Below, piece by piece: positions 9,216 through 17,124 of a stretch of DNA of 44,433 nucleotides. The translations under genes were made by a program, and so were the position numbers. The stretch lies in the NCBI RefSeq assembly GCF_019209865.1, contig NZ_JAHUTT010000031.1, forward strand, positions 1 through 44,433. Direction: 5' to 3'. Numbering within the stretch: the first letter of the stretch is position 1; every line of letters starts with the position of its first letter. The notes beneath the pieces were generated by a model, which saw only the letters and a program-made list of their open reading frames with translations, searched no databases and had not been told where the DNA came from. Source of the DNA: Shewanella sp. NIFS-20-20. Its GTDB lineage: Bacteria > Pseudomonadota > Gammaproteobacteria > Enterobacterales > Shewanellaceae.

Positions 9216-9341
9216 TTAATGTACCACTTGCTCTTGGCTAGCTAATGACGCCTCAACCCAATAAATACCGCCTAAGATCCCTAAGGTAAACAAGCCGATG
9301 AAGGTGATAATTCCCCAGTTTGCTTTCAAAAAGTTAATCAT
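9216..9341 (-). CDS. 41-aa single-pass membrane protein
   Basis: Minus-strand ORF from ATG (9339-9341) to TAA (9216-9218). The product starts MINFLKANWGIITFIGLF, has a strongly hydrophobic stretch at residues 11-27 rich in Gly, Ile and Leu, and ends in a short polar tail (EASLASQEQVVH). GGAG lies about eight bases before the start, good for a gene this short. It fills the only gap between the zinc-ribbon gene and the metal operon. No family recognised. Similar small proteins often accompany membrane enzyme complexes, but nothing here names a partner. Confidence 0.6.
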   Translation of the reverse strand: MINFLKANWGIITFIGLFTLGILGGIYWVEASLASQEQVVH

Positions 9342-9463
9342 CTTATCGCTCCAATGTTTCGATGTTGGCTAAATCATAGCCCGATTGACTTAATGATGTC
9401 TTAATTTCTGTTAACCTTGCTATTAACACTAGAGATCTTTTAGACTCTGCAAACAATTACAAC

Positions 9464-9480
9464 TGTTACCAGTGGTAACA
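9464..9480. promoter_or_regulatory. Palindromic operator candidate upstream of the metal-uptake operon (Zur-like?)
   Basis: TGTTACCA-G-TGGTAACA is a perfect 17-base palindrome that extends as AA/TT two bases beyond one mismatch. It ends five bases before the GGAG of the first operon gene. It shares TGTTA ... TAACA half-site ends with enterobacterial Zur boxes, but its centre is two bases wider than the usual TGTTATA-N-TATAACA. Regulation by zinc is inferred from the downstream genes. Confidence 0.55.
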
Positions 9481-9499
9481 ATTTGGGAGCGATGCGACT

Positions 9500-9790
9500 G
9501 TGCATACGTTAAGGGGAAGACATCAAGCCTTGATTGGGTTGCTATTAGCATCCTGGTTAATGCTATTTGTGTCGGCTCCGACCCATGCGCTAAGCCATTA
9601 TGATGATATTGGATTTACCCATTGTGGTTTGTGTATCCATCATCATCAAATGCAAGCCTGTTTACCCCTGAGTGTCACGCCTCTGGCACTCAGCCCGCAA
9701 GTCTGTCCTCAGCAAGAACAGCCCAGCGTCTGCGTGTGGCGCCAGCACGTCAATCACTTCCAAGGCCGAGCCCCACCGCAACTCAAATGA
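9500..9790 (+). CDS. Small secreted His/Cys-rich protein, first gene of the metal operon
   Basis: A 96-aa protein with a signal peptide (residues about 9-30, ending THALS). The mature part carries HCGLCIHHHQMQAC and later Cys and His residues, a likely metal-binding segment. The ATG just upstream (9492) is out of frame and stops at once; GTG at 9500 with GGGAG upstream is the best start. It precedes an outer-membrane barrel, a ZnuA-like protein and a permease, so a periplasmic metal (zinc) role is plausible. It somewhat resembles DUF2946-type small proteins, but I cannot assign it. Confidence 0.65.
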   Translation: MHTLRGRHQALIGLLLASWLMLFVSAPTHALSHYDDIGFTHCGLCIHHHQMQACLPLSVTPLALSPQVCPQQEQPSVCVWRQHVNHFQGRAPPQLK

Positions 9791-9866
9791 TTTTATAGTT
9801 AATTCTTAGCTCACAAGCCCGTGCTTGTGGAGCTTATTTTTGCATACAAATTTTTTGGGTATTGAT

Positions 9867-11036
9867 ATGAATTTTTTATTGTGTGGGCGTAAGCCATGGT
9901 GCGCTATTGGATTAATCGTCATGAGTGGCCAGTCTGTAGCCGCCAGCAGTGATACCAATAATCTGCAATTGAGTGCGGTGGTCAATGGGTATTATCAAGA
10001 TGGCCAACAAGCCTTAGCCGAGTCGAGCGAGGGCTTTGGGCTTGGGGAAACCGAAGTATCACTCGGTGGCAATATTGATGACGCGTTTTATGGCAAGGTC
10101 ACCACAGTGCTGGCCTACCACGATGGCGATACCGAACTTGAACTCGAAGAGGCCTTTATCCAGACGTTGGCCTTACCCGCGGGATTATCTTTACGCGCCG
10201 GCCGTTTTCTTTCCGATATCGGCTACTTAAACAGCCAGCATTTGCATACCGATGATTTTAGTGATCGGCCGTTGCCTTATCGCGCTTTTCTTGGCGATCA
10301 TTATTTTGATGATGGGTTAAGGTTGGCTTATGTGATGCCGACAGACCTGTATTGGACCCTCGGGGTGGAAGCCTTCAGTGGTGATAAATTACGGGCAGCT
10401 GATCCTGAGGGCCATCGCGACTTTTCCAGCGTAGGTGTTTATACCGCCTTTACTAAGGTGGGGGGCGATCTTGGCCTCGAGTCGTCGTGGCAACTCGGGC
10501 TGAGTTATCTGCGCAATGAAAATGGTCGGGCAGGTGAGCACCATGAAGAGCATGCCGAGGCGGAAGGTGAGCATGCTCATGGTGATGAAGGCCATGATCA
10601 TCAGGCAAAATATACCGCTGAAAATACATATATTATCGATGGCGTGTATAAGTGGGCCCCGCAGGGGAATAACAAATATCAACAGTTGACCTTAGCGGCC
10701 GAGTATTTTTATCTCACCGGCTTAAATGAGCATGCCGAGCTGGGCGCGGCCGATTATTTCAGTGGCTGGTACTTAAGTGGTCACTATCAATTTAGCCCCC
10801 AATGGTCGACAGGCTTGCGTTATAGTCGCGTCGACGTGCAAGAAAGTCACGATGAACATTTTGATGATATTGGCTATCAAGAATGGGATGTGAACCTCGC
10901 ATGGCATCATAGTCATTTCTCTACCGTACGCCTGCAACTGACTCATCAAAACAATGACATGCTAGGCTTTGATGACAATATTGTTACCTTGCAATACGTC
11001 ATGTCTCTGGGGGCTCACAATGCGCATCAATTCTAA
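9867..11036 (+). CDS. Outer-membrane beta-barrel protein with His-rich loop (metal operon)
   Basis: A 389-aa protein from the ATG at 9867; the open frame extends 14 residues upstream, but only the later start gives a clean signal peptide (ending SVAASS). The mature part shows the alternating pattern and aromatic girdles of a porin-like barrel: LQLSAVVNGYYQ, LSLRAGRFLSDIGYLN, and repeated WQLGLSYLR / WSTGLRYSR strands. A loop around residues 225-245 is packed with His and Glu (GEHHEEHAEAEGEHAHGDEG), and the C-terminus is also His-rich, fitting metal capture at the cell surface. No TonB box or plug domain is visible, so transport would be TonB-independent. The next gene overlaps it by 17 bases. 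Confidence 0.75.
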   Translation: MNFLLCGRKPWCAIGLIVMSGQSVAASSDTNNLQLSAVVNGYYQDGQQALAESSEGFGLGETEVSLGGNIDDAFYGKVTTVLAYHDGDTELELEEAFIQTLALPAGLSLRAGRFLSDIGYLNSQHLHTDDFSDRPLPYRAFLGDHYFDDGLRLAYVMPTDLYWTLGVEAFSGDKLRAADPEGHRDFSSVGVYTAFTKVGGDLGLESSWQLGLSYLRNENGRAGEHHEEHAEAEGEHAHGDEGHDHQAKYTAENTYIIDGVYKWAPQGNNKYQQLTLAAEYFYLTGLNEHAELGAADYFSGWYLSGHYQFSPQWSTGLRYSRVDVQESHDEHFDDIGYQEWDVNLAWHHSHFSTVRLQLTHQNNDMLGFDDNIVTLQYVMSLGAHNAHQF

Positions 11037-11919
11037 CTGGCTCGCCCTGTGTTTATGGGGCGCGAGCGTAGGTTTAGCCCATGGCGAAATAGCGATTTTT
11101 GCCTGCGAACCTGAATATGCGGCGTTAGCGAAGGAGCTGGCGCCAGAGGCGGATATTTATAGCGCGACGACGGCGCTGCAAGATCCGCATTTGGTTGAGG
11201 CGCGACCGAGCTTAATTGCCAAAATGCGCCGCGCTGATGTGGCCATTTGTGCCGGCGCTGAGTTAGAGGTTGGCTGGTTACCTATGCTGCAGCAGAAGTC
11301 GGCAAACCCTAAAATGCGCTCGGGCGCTTTAGGGCTATTTTTTGCCAGCGATCATGTCGAGACCTTAGATCAGTTAACGCGCACCGATCGCAGCATGGGT
11401 GATGTCCATCGCGCCGGTAATCCGCATGTGCATTTATCGCCACCGCGGATGCTAAAAATTGCCGAGGCCTTTAGTGCGCGCTTGCAAGCATTAGATCCAG
11501 ATAATCAAGCACAATATCAAGCCAACCTGGTGCGTTTTAGTGAGCGTTGGCAGCAGGCAATGAGCCACTGGCAGCAGCAAGGAGAGTCGCTGGCGGGCAT
11601 GAAGATCATTGGCTTTCACTCCAGCTTCCGCTATCTCTACGATTGGCTTGGCATCACGCAGGTTGCCGACCTTGAGCCTAAGCCTGGGGTATCTCCCTCT
11701 AGTGCGCACTTGGCAAGCTTAACTGAGCGAGCGGAACAAGGCGATGTCAGCGCGATTGTGCAGGCCTCTTACCAAGATAAGCGCCCAGGCGCGTGGTTAT
11801 CTGAGCGCACGGAGATACCGGTGTTGGTGTTGCCGATGTCGGTTGGCGGTGATGATAACAGCCAAGATCTGTTTAGTTGGTATCAGAACCTAGTGACGCA
11901 ATTGACGAGTGTGCGCTAA
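11020..11919 (+). CDS. ZnuA-like metal ABC transporter substrate-binding protein
   Basis: A 299-aa cluster A-I metal-binding protein (PF01297 family). The ATG at 11020, preceded by a GGGGG run, gives a signal peptide ending LAHGEIA; the frame is open further upstream inside the barrel gene, but that region makes no signal. Candidate metal ligands: His in LQDPH, in GNPHVHLSP, in GFHSSFRYL, and a late acidic residue. The long acidic/His loop of classical ZnuA is absent. It overlaps the barrel gene by 17 bases and its stop shares an A with the permease start, so translation is coupled. Zinc is the likely ligand, Mn not excluded. Confidence 0.85.
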   Translation: MRINSNWLALCLWGASVGLAHGEIAIFACEPEYAALAKELAPEADIYSATTALQDPHLVEARPSLIAKMRRADVAICAGAELEVGWLPMLQQKSANPKMRSGALGLFFASDHVETLDQLTRTDRSMGDVHRAGNPHVHLSPPRMLKIAEAFSARLQALDPDNQAQYQANLVRFSERWQQAMSHWQQQGESLAGMKIIGFHSSFRYLYDWLGITQVADLEPKPGVSPSSAHLASLTERAEQGDVSAIVQASYQDKRPGAWLSERTEIPVLVLPMSVGGDDNSQDLFSWYQNLVTQLTSVR

Positions 11920-12680
11920 TGGATAGCGCCTTGCTACTCATCCTGTTGCCGGCCTTAGCCGCCGGCTTACTGGTCCTCGCCACCCACGTGGTGCTGGGGC
12001 GGCAAGTACTCAAGCGAGGCATAATCTTTATTGATTTGGCCATTGCGCAAGTCGCCGCACTAGGCACCGTGATGATGCATCATAGCCATGTATTGAGTGA
12101 GATCCCATTGGCGACTTGGTGGATGCCGGCGCTATTTGCGTTAGCCGGTGCGGGGTTAATTGCTTGGTTAGCCCAACATTGTCGTGACGAGCTTGAAGCC
12201 ATTATTGGCTGTATTTATGTGGTCTCTGCCGCGGCGGCGATGTTATTGCTGGCCAATGATCCCCACGGCGGCGAGTTACTTAAACAAGTGTTATCTGGCC
12301 AAATATTGTGGGTCAATTGGTCGCAATTAGTCGTCCCGGCCTTGGTTTCAGTGCTGTTGCTACTCTTATGGGCTTATCGGCCCAGCGTGCTCTATGGCAG
12401 CTATTTTTACTATACGTTTGCCATAGTGATTACCTTGTCGGTGGAGTTGGTTGGGGTCTATTTAGTCTTCTCTAGTTTGATTTTACCGGCGTTAGCAGTC
12501 AACCGCTTGAGTCACTACTGGTGGTTAAATGCCTATGCTGTCGGCGTGAGTGCTTATGTGGTCGGTCTTGGGTTGTCGACAGTTTTCGATGTCCCCGCTG
12601 GCGCCACCATCGTGCTGTGCTTGGCGCTGTTTGCGGTAATATTTCGCCTTTGGCGTCATTGGTTAATGGCAAAAAATTAA
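11919..12680 (+). CDS. ZnuB-like metal ABC transporter permease
   Basis: A 253-aa ABC-3 family inner-membrane permease with about seven to eight hydrophobic spans. Typical sequences: GRQVLKRGIIFIDLAIAQVAALG near the N-terminus and a late AGATIVL-type segment. The start ATG overlaps the previous stop (TAATG at 11917-11921). An importer needs an ATPase (ZnuC type), yet the next gene is plsC and none occurs in the window, so the ATPase must be encoded elsewhere or shared. Confidence 0.88.
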   Translation: MDSALLLILLPALAAGLLVLATHVVLGRQVLKRGIIFIDLAIAQVAALGTVMMHHSHVLSEIPLATWWMPALFALAGAGLIAWLAQHCRDELEAIIGCIYVVSAAAAMLLLANDPHGGELLKQVLSGQILWVNWSQLVVPALVSVLLLLLWAYRPSVLYGSYFYYTFAIVITLSVELVGVYLVFSSLILPALAVNRLSHYWWLNAYAVGVSAYVVGLGLSTVFDVPAGATIVLCLALFAVIFRLWRHWLMAKN

Positions 12681-12765
12681 CATAGCGTACACATGTATCT
12701 AAAAAAGATTGAGCGTCAGTAGCCCTATGGCTATACTGGCGCCTCAATTTTATAGGGAGCTTGTT

Positions 12766-13491
12766 GTGCTGTTAATCATCAGGTCTATCGTGCTTGCATT
12801 GATGTTATTGCTAGCATTTATATTCGGCGGTCTTTATTGTGTGCTAAGACCGCGCCATCGCGATAATGTACATATGTTCGCCAAGATTTTTTCTTGGGCC
12901 GCCCCAGTGGTTGGCATCAAGGTGATCACTCGACGCTCTCCCTTGATTAAAGACGAGCCTTGTATCTACGCGGCTAACCACCAAAATAACTACGATATGT
13001 TTACCCATACGGCGGTCGTTCCCTCAGGAACCGTTAGCTTGGGTAAGAAAAGCATTGTGTGGATGCCACTCTTTGGTCAAATTTATTGGTTATCAGGCAA
13101 TATTTTAATCGACCGAAATAATCGCCAAAAAGCCTTCGATACCATGGCGCAAACGGCGGAACAGATAAAAAACAAATCGCTTTCGGTCTGGATTTTTCCA
13201 GAAGGCACGCGCTCGCGCGGTCGCGGCATTCTGCCCTTCAAGAGTGGTGCCTTTCATACGGCCTTAGCGGCGGGGGTACCTATCGTGCCGGTTGTCGCCT
13301 CATGCCAAAGCAAAATTAATTTTAACCGTTGGAATAACGGCGTGGTGATTATTGAGATGCTCGATCCCGTACCTACCAAAGACTTCGATAAGTCAGATGT
13401 CAAAGCCTTAGTTGCTCAGGTGCATCAATCCATGGCCACTAAGTTTGCACAATTGAGTGAAGAAGCCGAGCAGATGAGTGCCAAAGGCTAA
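12766..13491 (+). CDS. plsC: 1-acyl-sn-glycerol-3-phosphate acyltransferase
   Basis: A 241-aa inner-membrane enzyme that acylates lysophosphatidic acid to phosphatidic acid. It aligns with E. coli PlsC throughout: a hydrophobic start, IYAANHQNNYDM with the catalytic NHxxxxD, VGKKSIVWMPLFGQIYWL, the FPEGTRSRGRG phosphate-binding motif and FKSGAFHTALAAGVPIVPV. The start is GTG at 12766: GGGAG lies six bases before it and the product then begins MLLIIRSIV, like E. coli MLYIFRLI. The earlier TTG/ATG codons would add a non-homologous stretch. Confidence 0.93.
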   Translation: MLLIIRSIVLALMLLLAFIFGGLYCVLRPRHRDNVHMFAKIFSWAAPVVGIKVITRRSPLIKDEPCIYAANHQNNYDMFTHTAVVPSGTVSLGKKSIVWMPLFGQIYWLSGNILIDRNNRQKAFDTMAQTAEQIKNKSLSVWIFPEGTRSRGRGILPFKSGAFHTALAAGVPIVPVVASCQSKINFNRWNNGVVIIEMLDPVPTKDFDKSDVKALVAQVHQSMATKFAQLSEEAEQMSAKG

Positions 13492-13576
13492 ATCTGGATG
13501 GAAATCCTAACGGTTCGCTCGATCTCAGCGGGTTTGAGTATATAATTGGCGGCAGATATTTCGGTAGGAGTAAACC

Positions 13577-13981
13577 ATGTCATTACAGCAAGAGTTGCAA
13601 GAGCAATTCGAAGAAAACCGCGAAATCGTCGAGGCCTTATTGGCCGATGGTTCCGAGGCCGATGCTATTTATACGATTGAGCACCATTTCTGCTCAACCA
13701 ATTTTGATAAATTAGAGAAAGCCGCGGTCGACGCCTTTAAGCTGGGCTTTGAAGTGAATGATGCCGAAGAAATGGAGCTCGAAGATGGGGGAACCATTTT
13801 CTGTTTTGACGCCATTGCCAAACATTTACTGAATGTCGAAATATTGGATCAAGCCTGTGAGCAATTGATGCAGTTAGCCGATAAGCACCATGTTGAGTAC
13901 GACGGTTGGGGCACGTATTACATCGGTGACGATGCGGAAAGAGACGAAGACGACGAGCCAGCCGAATCCCCTTGGCATTAA
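13577..13981 (+). CDS. rraB: Ribonuclease E inhibitor RraB
   Basis: A 134-aa acidic protein closely matching RraB (YjgD), which binds RNase E and modulates degradosome composition. Conserved blocks: [33 protein letters not shown], and [13 protein letters not shown] before an Asp/Glu-rich tail. Start ATG at 13577 with AGGAG upstream. A stable terminator follows. Confidence 0.93.
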   Translation: MSLQQELQEQFEENREIVEALLADGSEADAIYTIEHHFCSTNFDKLEKAAVDAFKLGFEVNDAEEMELEDGGTIFCFDAIAKHLLNVEILDQACEQLMQLADKHHVEYDGWGTYYIGDDAERDEDDEPAESPWH

Positions 13982-13995
13982 TGGGTCGTAAGATT

Positions 13996-14025
13996 GTAAA
14001 ACACCGGGCTTGCCCGGTGTTTTAC
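13996..14025. terminator. Rho-independent terminator after rraB
   Basis: A 14-bp perfect stem (GTAAAACACCGGGC with its complement, 13996-14009 and 14012-14025), including A4/T4 flanks, so it works for both strands. Confidence 0.9.
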
Positions 14026-14111
14026 TGTCCGCACCACGCTAAGCGGTTGTACTCGCAGCGGCTTTTGAGGGGCGAGGGGGCTGGCCGCCGGCGCCTATGG
14101 TAGCGATTTTA

Positions 14112-14909
14112 TCACCACTTTTGTCTGGGTTTATAGGGTAGCTGCGGCTGTTTGGTTTGACGTTGAGTCGCGATTTTTTGATTGCGACCCAACAACAGTT
14201 TGAGTTGGTACCAAGTCTCTCGGCCAAGTAAGCGCGATAACGAGGCAGACCAGCTGCGGTGGGTTGAGAATTTAATCGCCGCCAACGCATCGGGAGAATG
14301 TTCAGTTAATTGCTCAATCAATGTGATAGCACAATCCATGGGCTCGGGGCTCACCCGACTGACCAAACCCAGATGATGCGCTTCAGTCGCGGTGATGATA
14401 TTGGCGGTCATGGTCAGCTCTAAGGCTTTGTCTTTAGGGACTAAGGTGCGCAACATCGCCAAACCTGCCATATCGGGCACTAATCCCCATTTCGCTTCCA
14501 TAATAGACAAGCGGCACTCTGGACTCGCGATGCGAAAGTCAGCCCCTAAGGCGATTTGCATGCCACCACCCAAACAGTTGCCTTCGATGACGGCAACCAC
14601 CGGCATGGCTAATCGCTGCCAGCCTAATGACACTCGCTGGGCTAAATTCGCCGCCCCAGGCCGCCATTTGACTAACAGTCGCAACGCTTGGCTTGGGCGC
14701 CTCATTACGCTGGCAATATCGAGCCCAGCACTGAAATTGTGCTCGGCACCATGCACTATGACGGCGCGAACATCCCGTCGACGTTTAAGTTGAGTGATGA
14801 CTCTATCGATAGCTAAAAACATCTCAAAGTTAATGGCGTTGAGTTTTTCAGGGCGATTGAGGCACACATAGGCGACTTGCTTTTCAATGGTAAGCGTGAC
14901 GAGTGACAT
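14112..14909 (-). CDS. Enoyl-CoA hydratase/isomerase (crotonase) family protein
   Basis: A 265-aa crotonase-fold enzyme: NRPEKLNAIN near the start, the oxyanion-hole HNFSAGLDI, and EGNCLGGGMQIALGADFRIA. The active-site region reads IMEAKWGLVPDMAG: Glu followed eight residues later by Asp. That spacing is as in delta3,5-delta2,4-dienoyl-CoA isomerases, whereas hydratases carry two Glu further apart. The C-terminus is basic (KQPQLPYKPRQKW). Isomerase activity is therefore a fair guess, for example in oxidation of odd-position unsaturated fatty acids. Single gene with a 250-base upstream spacer. Confidence 0.8.
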   Translation of the reverse strand: MSLVTLTIEKQVAYVCLNRPEKLNAINFEMFLAIDRVITQLKRRRDVRAVIVHGAEHNFSAGLDIASVMRRPSQALRLLVKWRPGAANLAQRVSLGWQRLAMPVVAVIEGNCLGGGMQIALGADFRIASPECRLSIMEAKWGLVPDMAGLAMLRTLVPKDKALELTMTANIITATEAHHLGLVSRVSPEPMDCAITLIEQLTEHSPDALAAIKFSTHRSWSASLSRLLGRETWYQLKLLLGRNQKIATQRQTKQPQLPYKPRQKW

Positions 14910-15158
14910 ACTGACTTTCCTTAGCTGAAACCTCAGAGCTAGGGTGACACTGAGTTTTTAACATTTTTATCACGAGCCATGGTGGTCAGTCCAGTTAAGT
15001 TGCTGTTTAACCTTCAACTCGAGATATCCAAATGTAGCGTAAGCAACTACACTTGGGCTATTGGATGTCGATTGAGTGAAGCGGTTTTTGGATGTTAGCT
15101 AGCGTCAGTATTGGCTTCACAAGATTTTTAAAGACCTTTATAAGGACATAACACTCCC

Positions 15159-16154
15159 ATGACAACACAAGTGCTTATTTGTGATGATTCTGCCATGGCG
15201 CGCAAGCAGATGGCGCGCACACTCCCCCCCGATTGGGATGTCGAGATCACTTTTGCCACTAATGGTGAAGAAGGTTTAAAGGCCATTGTCGAGGGCAAGG
15301 GCGAAGTGGTTTTTTTGGATCTCAATATGCCGGTGATGGATGGCTATGAAGTCTTAGAGCAAGTCCAAAAACAAGATTTACCCGCTTTAATCATCGTAGT
15401 TTCCGGTGATATTCAGATTAAAGCTCATGAGCGGGTTAAGGCGCTCGGGGCGTTAGACTTTATTCAAAAGCCAGTCAGTGTCGACAGTATTCGTAATATC
15501 TTGATGGAATACGGCGTAATCGCTGAAAGCTGTGCTGTCAGTGAGCAAAATACCGAATTGGTCAAGGTTGATTTGCGCGATGCCTGTCAGGAAATCGCCA
15601 ACGTGGCCATGGGGCGTGCCGCTGATTTGCTGGCCAAACTCCTCGATGTATTTGTGTTGATGCCCATCCCCAATGTGAATGTGCTGGAGGTCAGCGAGCT
15701 GACCATGGCGTTAACCTCGGCCAAAGATAACGAGAAGATATCGGCCCTTTGTCAGGGTTTTATTGGCGCCGGCATTCGCGGCGAAGCCTTGTTACTGTTC
15801 CATGATTCCTGTTTTAAAGAAATGGCCAAATTAATGCGCTTAAATTTGCCTGATAGCGAAGACATGGAAACCGAAGTATTGATGGACACCGGAAATGTAT
15901 TAATTGGGGCATTTTTAAATGGCGTCGCCGAGCAACTCGATATGCATTTTAGTCAGTCGCATCCAGTTATTTTGGGGCGTCATTGCAGTTTTGATGAGTT
16001 GGTCAGTGAAAATTCATCAAAATGGCAGCGCACCTTGGCAATGGAAATCAACTATCAAATCGAAGATCATCAAGTGCAATGTGATCTCTTGTTGCTCTTT
16101 ACAGAAGATTCAATACCAACCTTGAGTTACAAACTCGGCTATTTGTTGGATTAA
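15159..16154 (+). CDS. Response regulator with C-terminal CheC-like domain
   Basis: A 331-aa protein. Residues 4-120 form a REC domain with acidic pair Asp9/Asp10, phospho-acceptor Asp54 (FLDLNMPVMDG) and a Lys in FIQKPVS. The second half (about 150-325) resembles CheC/CheX phosphatases: ELTMALTSAKD, then MDTGNVLIGAFLNG. CheC proteins have an acidic residue and Asn (E-x-x-N) that attack CheY-P; here the acidic position is Asp (DTGN). The fusion would couple its own phosphorylation to dephosphorylation of a chemotaxis-like regulator. The GGDEF-type gene starts ten bases downstream, so the two form an operon. Confidence 0.85.
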   Translation: MTTQVLICDDSAMARKQMARTLPPDWDVEITFATNGEEGLKAIVEGKGEVVFLDLNMPVMDGYEVLEQVQKQDLPALIIVVSGDIQIKAHERVKALGALDFIQKPVSVDSIRNILMEYGVIAESCAVSEQNTELVKVDLRDACQEIANVAMGRAADLLAKLLDVFVLMPIPNVNVLEVSELTMALTSAKDNEKISALCQGFIGAGIRGEALLLFHDSCFKEMAKLMRLNLPDSEDMETEVLMDTGNVLIGAFLNGVAEQLDMHFSQSHPVILGRHCSFDELVSENSSKWQRTLAMEINYQIEDHQVQCDLLLLFTEDSIPTLSYKLGYLLD

Positions 16155-16164
16155 GGGAATAACT

Positions 16165-17121
16165 ATGGCTGACTTGGATGCAATGAATGAACTTCACTGG
16201 TTAATCGATATGGTGCAAACCATTGAGGTGGGACTGGTGGTGCTTGATAGAGACTACAACATTCAGTTGTGGAATGGGTTTATGGAAAACCACAGCGGCA
16301 TATCCCCGAATGATATTAAAGGCGACAACCTGTTTAAACGCTTTCCAGACTTACCTGCCGATTGGCTAAAACAGAAGATGGAAACCGTTTTTACTCTAAA
16401 AAATCAAGCATTTATAAGTTATGAGCAACGCCCGTACGTGTTTCAATTTAGTAATTATCATCCGATCACCGGTCAAAGCCGCTACATGTATCAAAACTTA
16501 ACCCTGTTACCGCTGACCTCGCTCACGGGGAAGGTTAGCCATATCAGTATTATCGTCTACGATGTCACCAGTATGGCGATGACTAAGCGTCAGCTCATTA
16601 AAGCCAAGAGCAGCATAGATCAGTTGCAGTCCGCGGACGAGCTGACCGGAATGATGAATCGACGTCATTGGTTACAAGCGCTTGAGCAAGAATTTAAACG
16701 CTGTCAGCGTTATCAAAGTAACGCATGTTTGGTGCTGTTTAATCTCGATAATTTTGCCCAAATCAACCATGATGTTGGCTTTGATTGTGGCGATAAGATT
16801 TTAGCTTCGGTCGCGCACAAATTAAGCCTAAGTGTGAGGGACACCGATTGCCTCGGCCGCTATGATGGCAATACATTTGCAGTGATCTTACCTAATACAC
16901 CGCAAGATCAAGCCGAGGTGTTCTGTAAACGCTTTTTGCAAAAACTGGCCACCCATCCATTCAAACTCGATGGCCATTCAATCTTACTCACTAGCAGCGC
17001 TGCGGTGGTAGAATTTGGACCGGACTATGATTTGGCGCAGCACTGGTTATTGAAGGCTGAACAGCAGTTAAAACTAGCCAAGAGCAATGGGGGTAATGTT
17101 TGCCACAGCGCAGAGTCATGA
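16165..17121 (+). CDS. PAS-GGDEF protein with a degenerate active site
   Basis: A 318-aa protein: a PAS-like domain (about 15-130: VGLVVLDRDYNIQLWNGFME), a short coiled link, and a GGDEF fold (about 150-310: DELTGMMNRRHWLQALEQE ... HDVGFDCGDKIL). The signature GGDEF is DGNTF at 234-238, and the first metal-binding Asp (of the usual DIDHF) is Asn193. Both changes hit residues needed for c-di-GMP synthesis, so the domain is probably catalytically dead and acts as a GTP sensor or binding scaffold. It follows the REC-CheC gene by ten bases; the pair probably works as one signalling unit. Confidence 0.85.
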   Translation: MADLDAMNELHWLIDMVQTIEVGLVVLDRDYNIQLWNGFMENHSGISPNDIKGDNLFKRFPDLPADWLKQKMETVFTLKNQAFISYEQRPYVFQFSNYHPITGQSRYMYQNLTLLPLTSLTGKVSHISIIVYDVTSMAMTKRQLIKAKSSIDQLQSADELTGMMNRRHWLQALEQEFKRCQRYQSNACLVLFNLDNFAQINHDVGFDCGDKILASVAHKLSLSVRDTDCLGRYDGNTFAVILPNTPQDQAEVFCKRFLQKLATHPFKLDGHSILLTSSAAVVEFGPDYDLAQHWLLKAEQQLKLAKSNGGNVCHSAES

Positions 17122-17124
17122 CCC

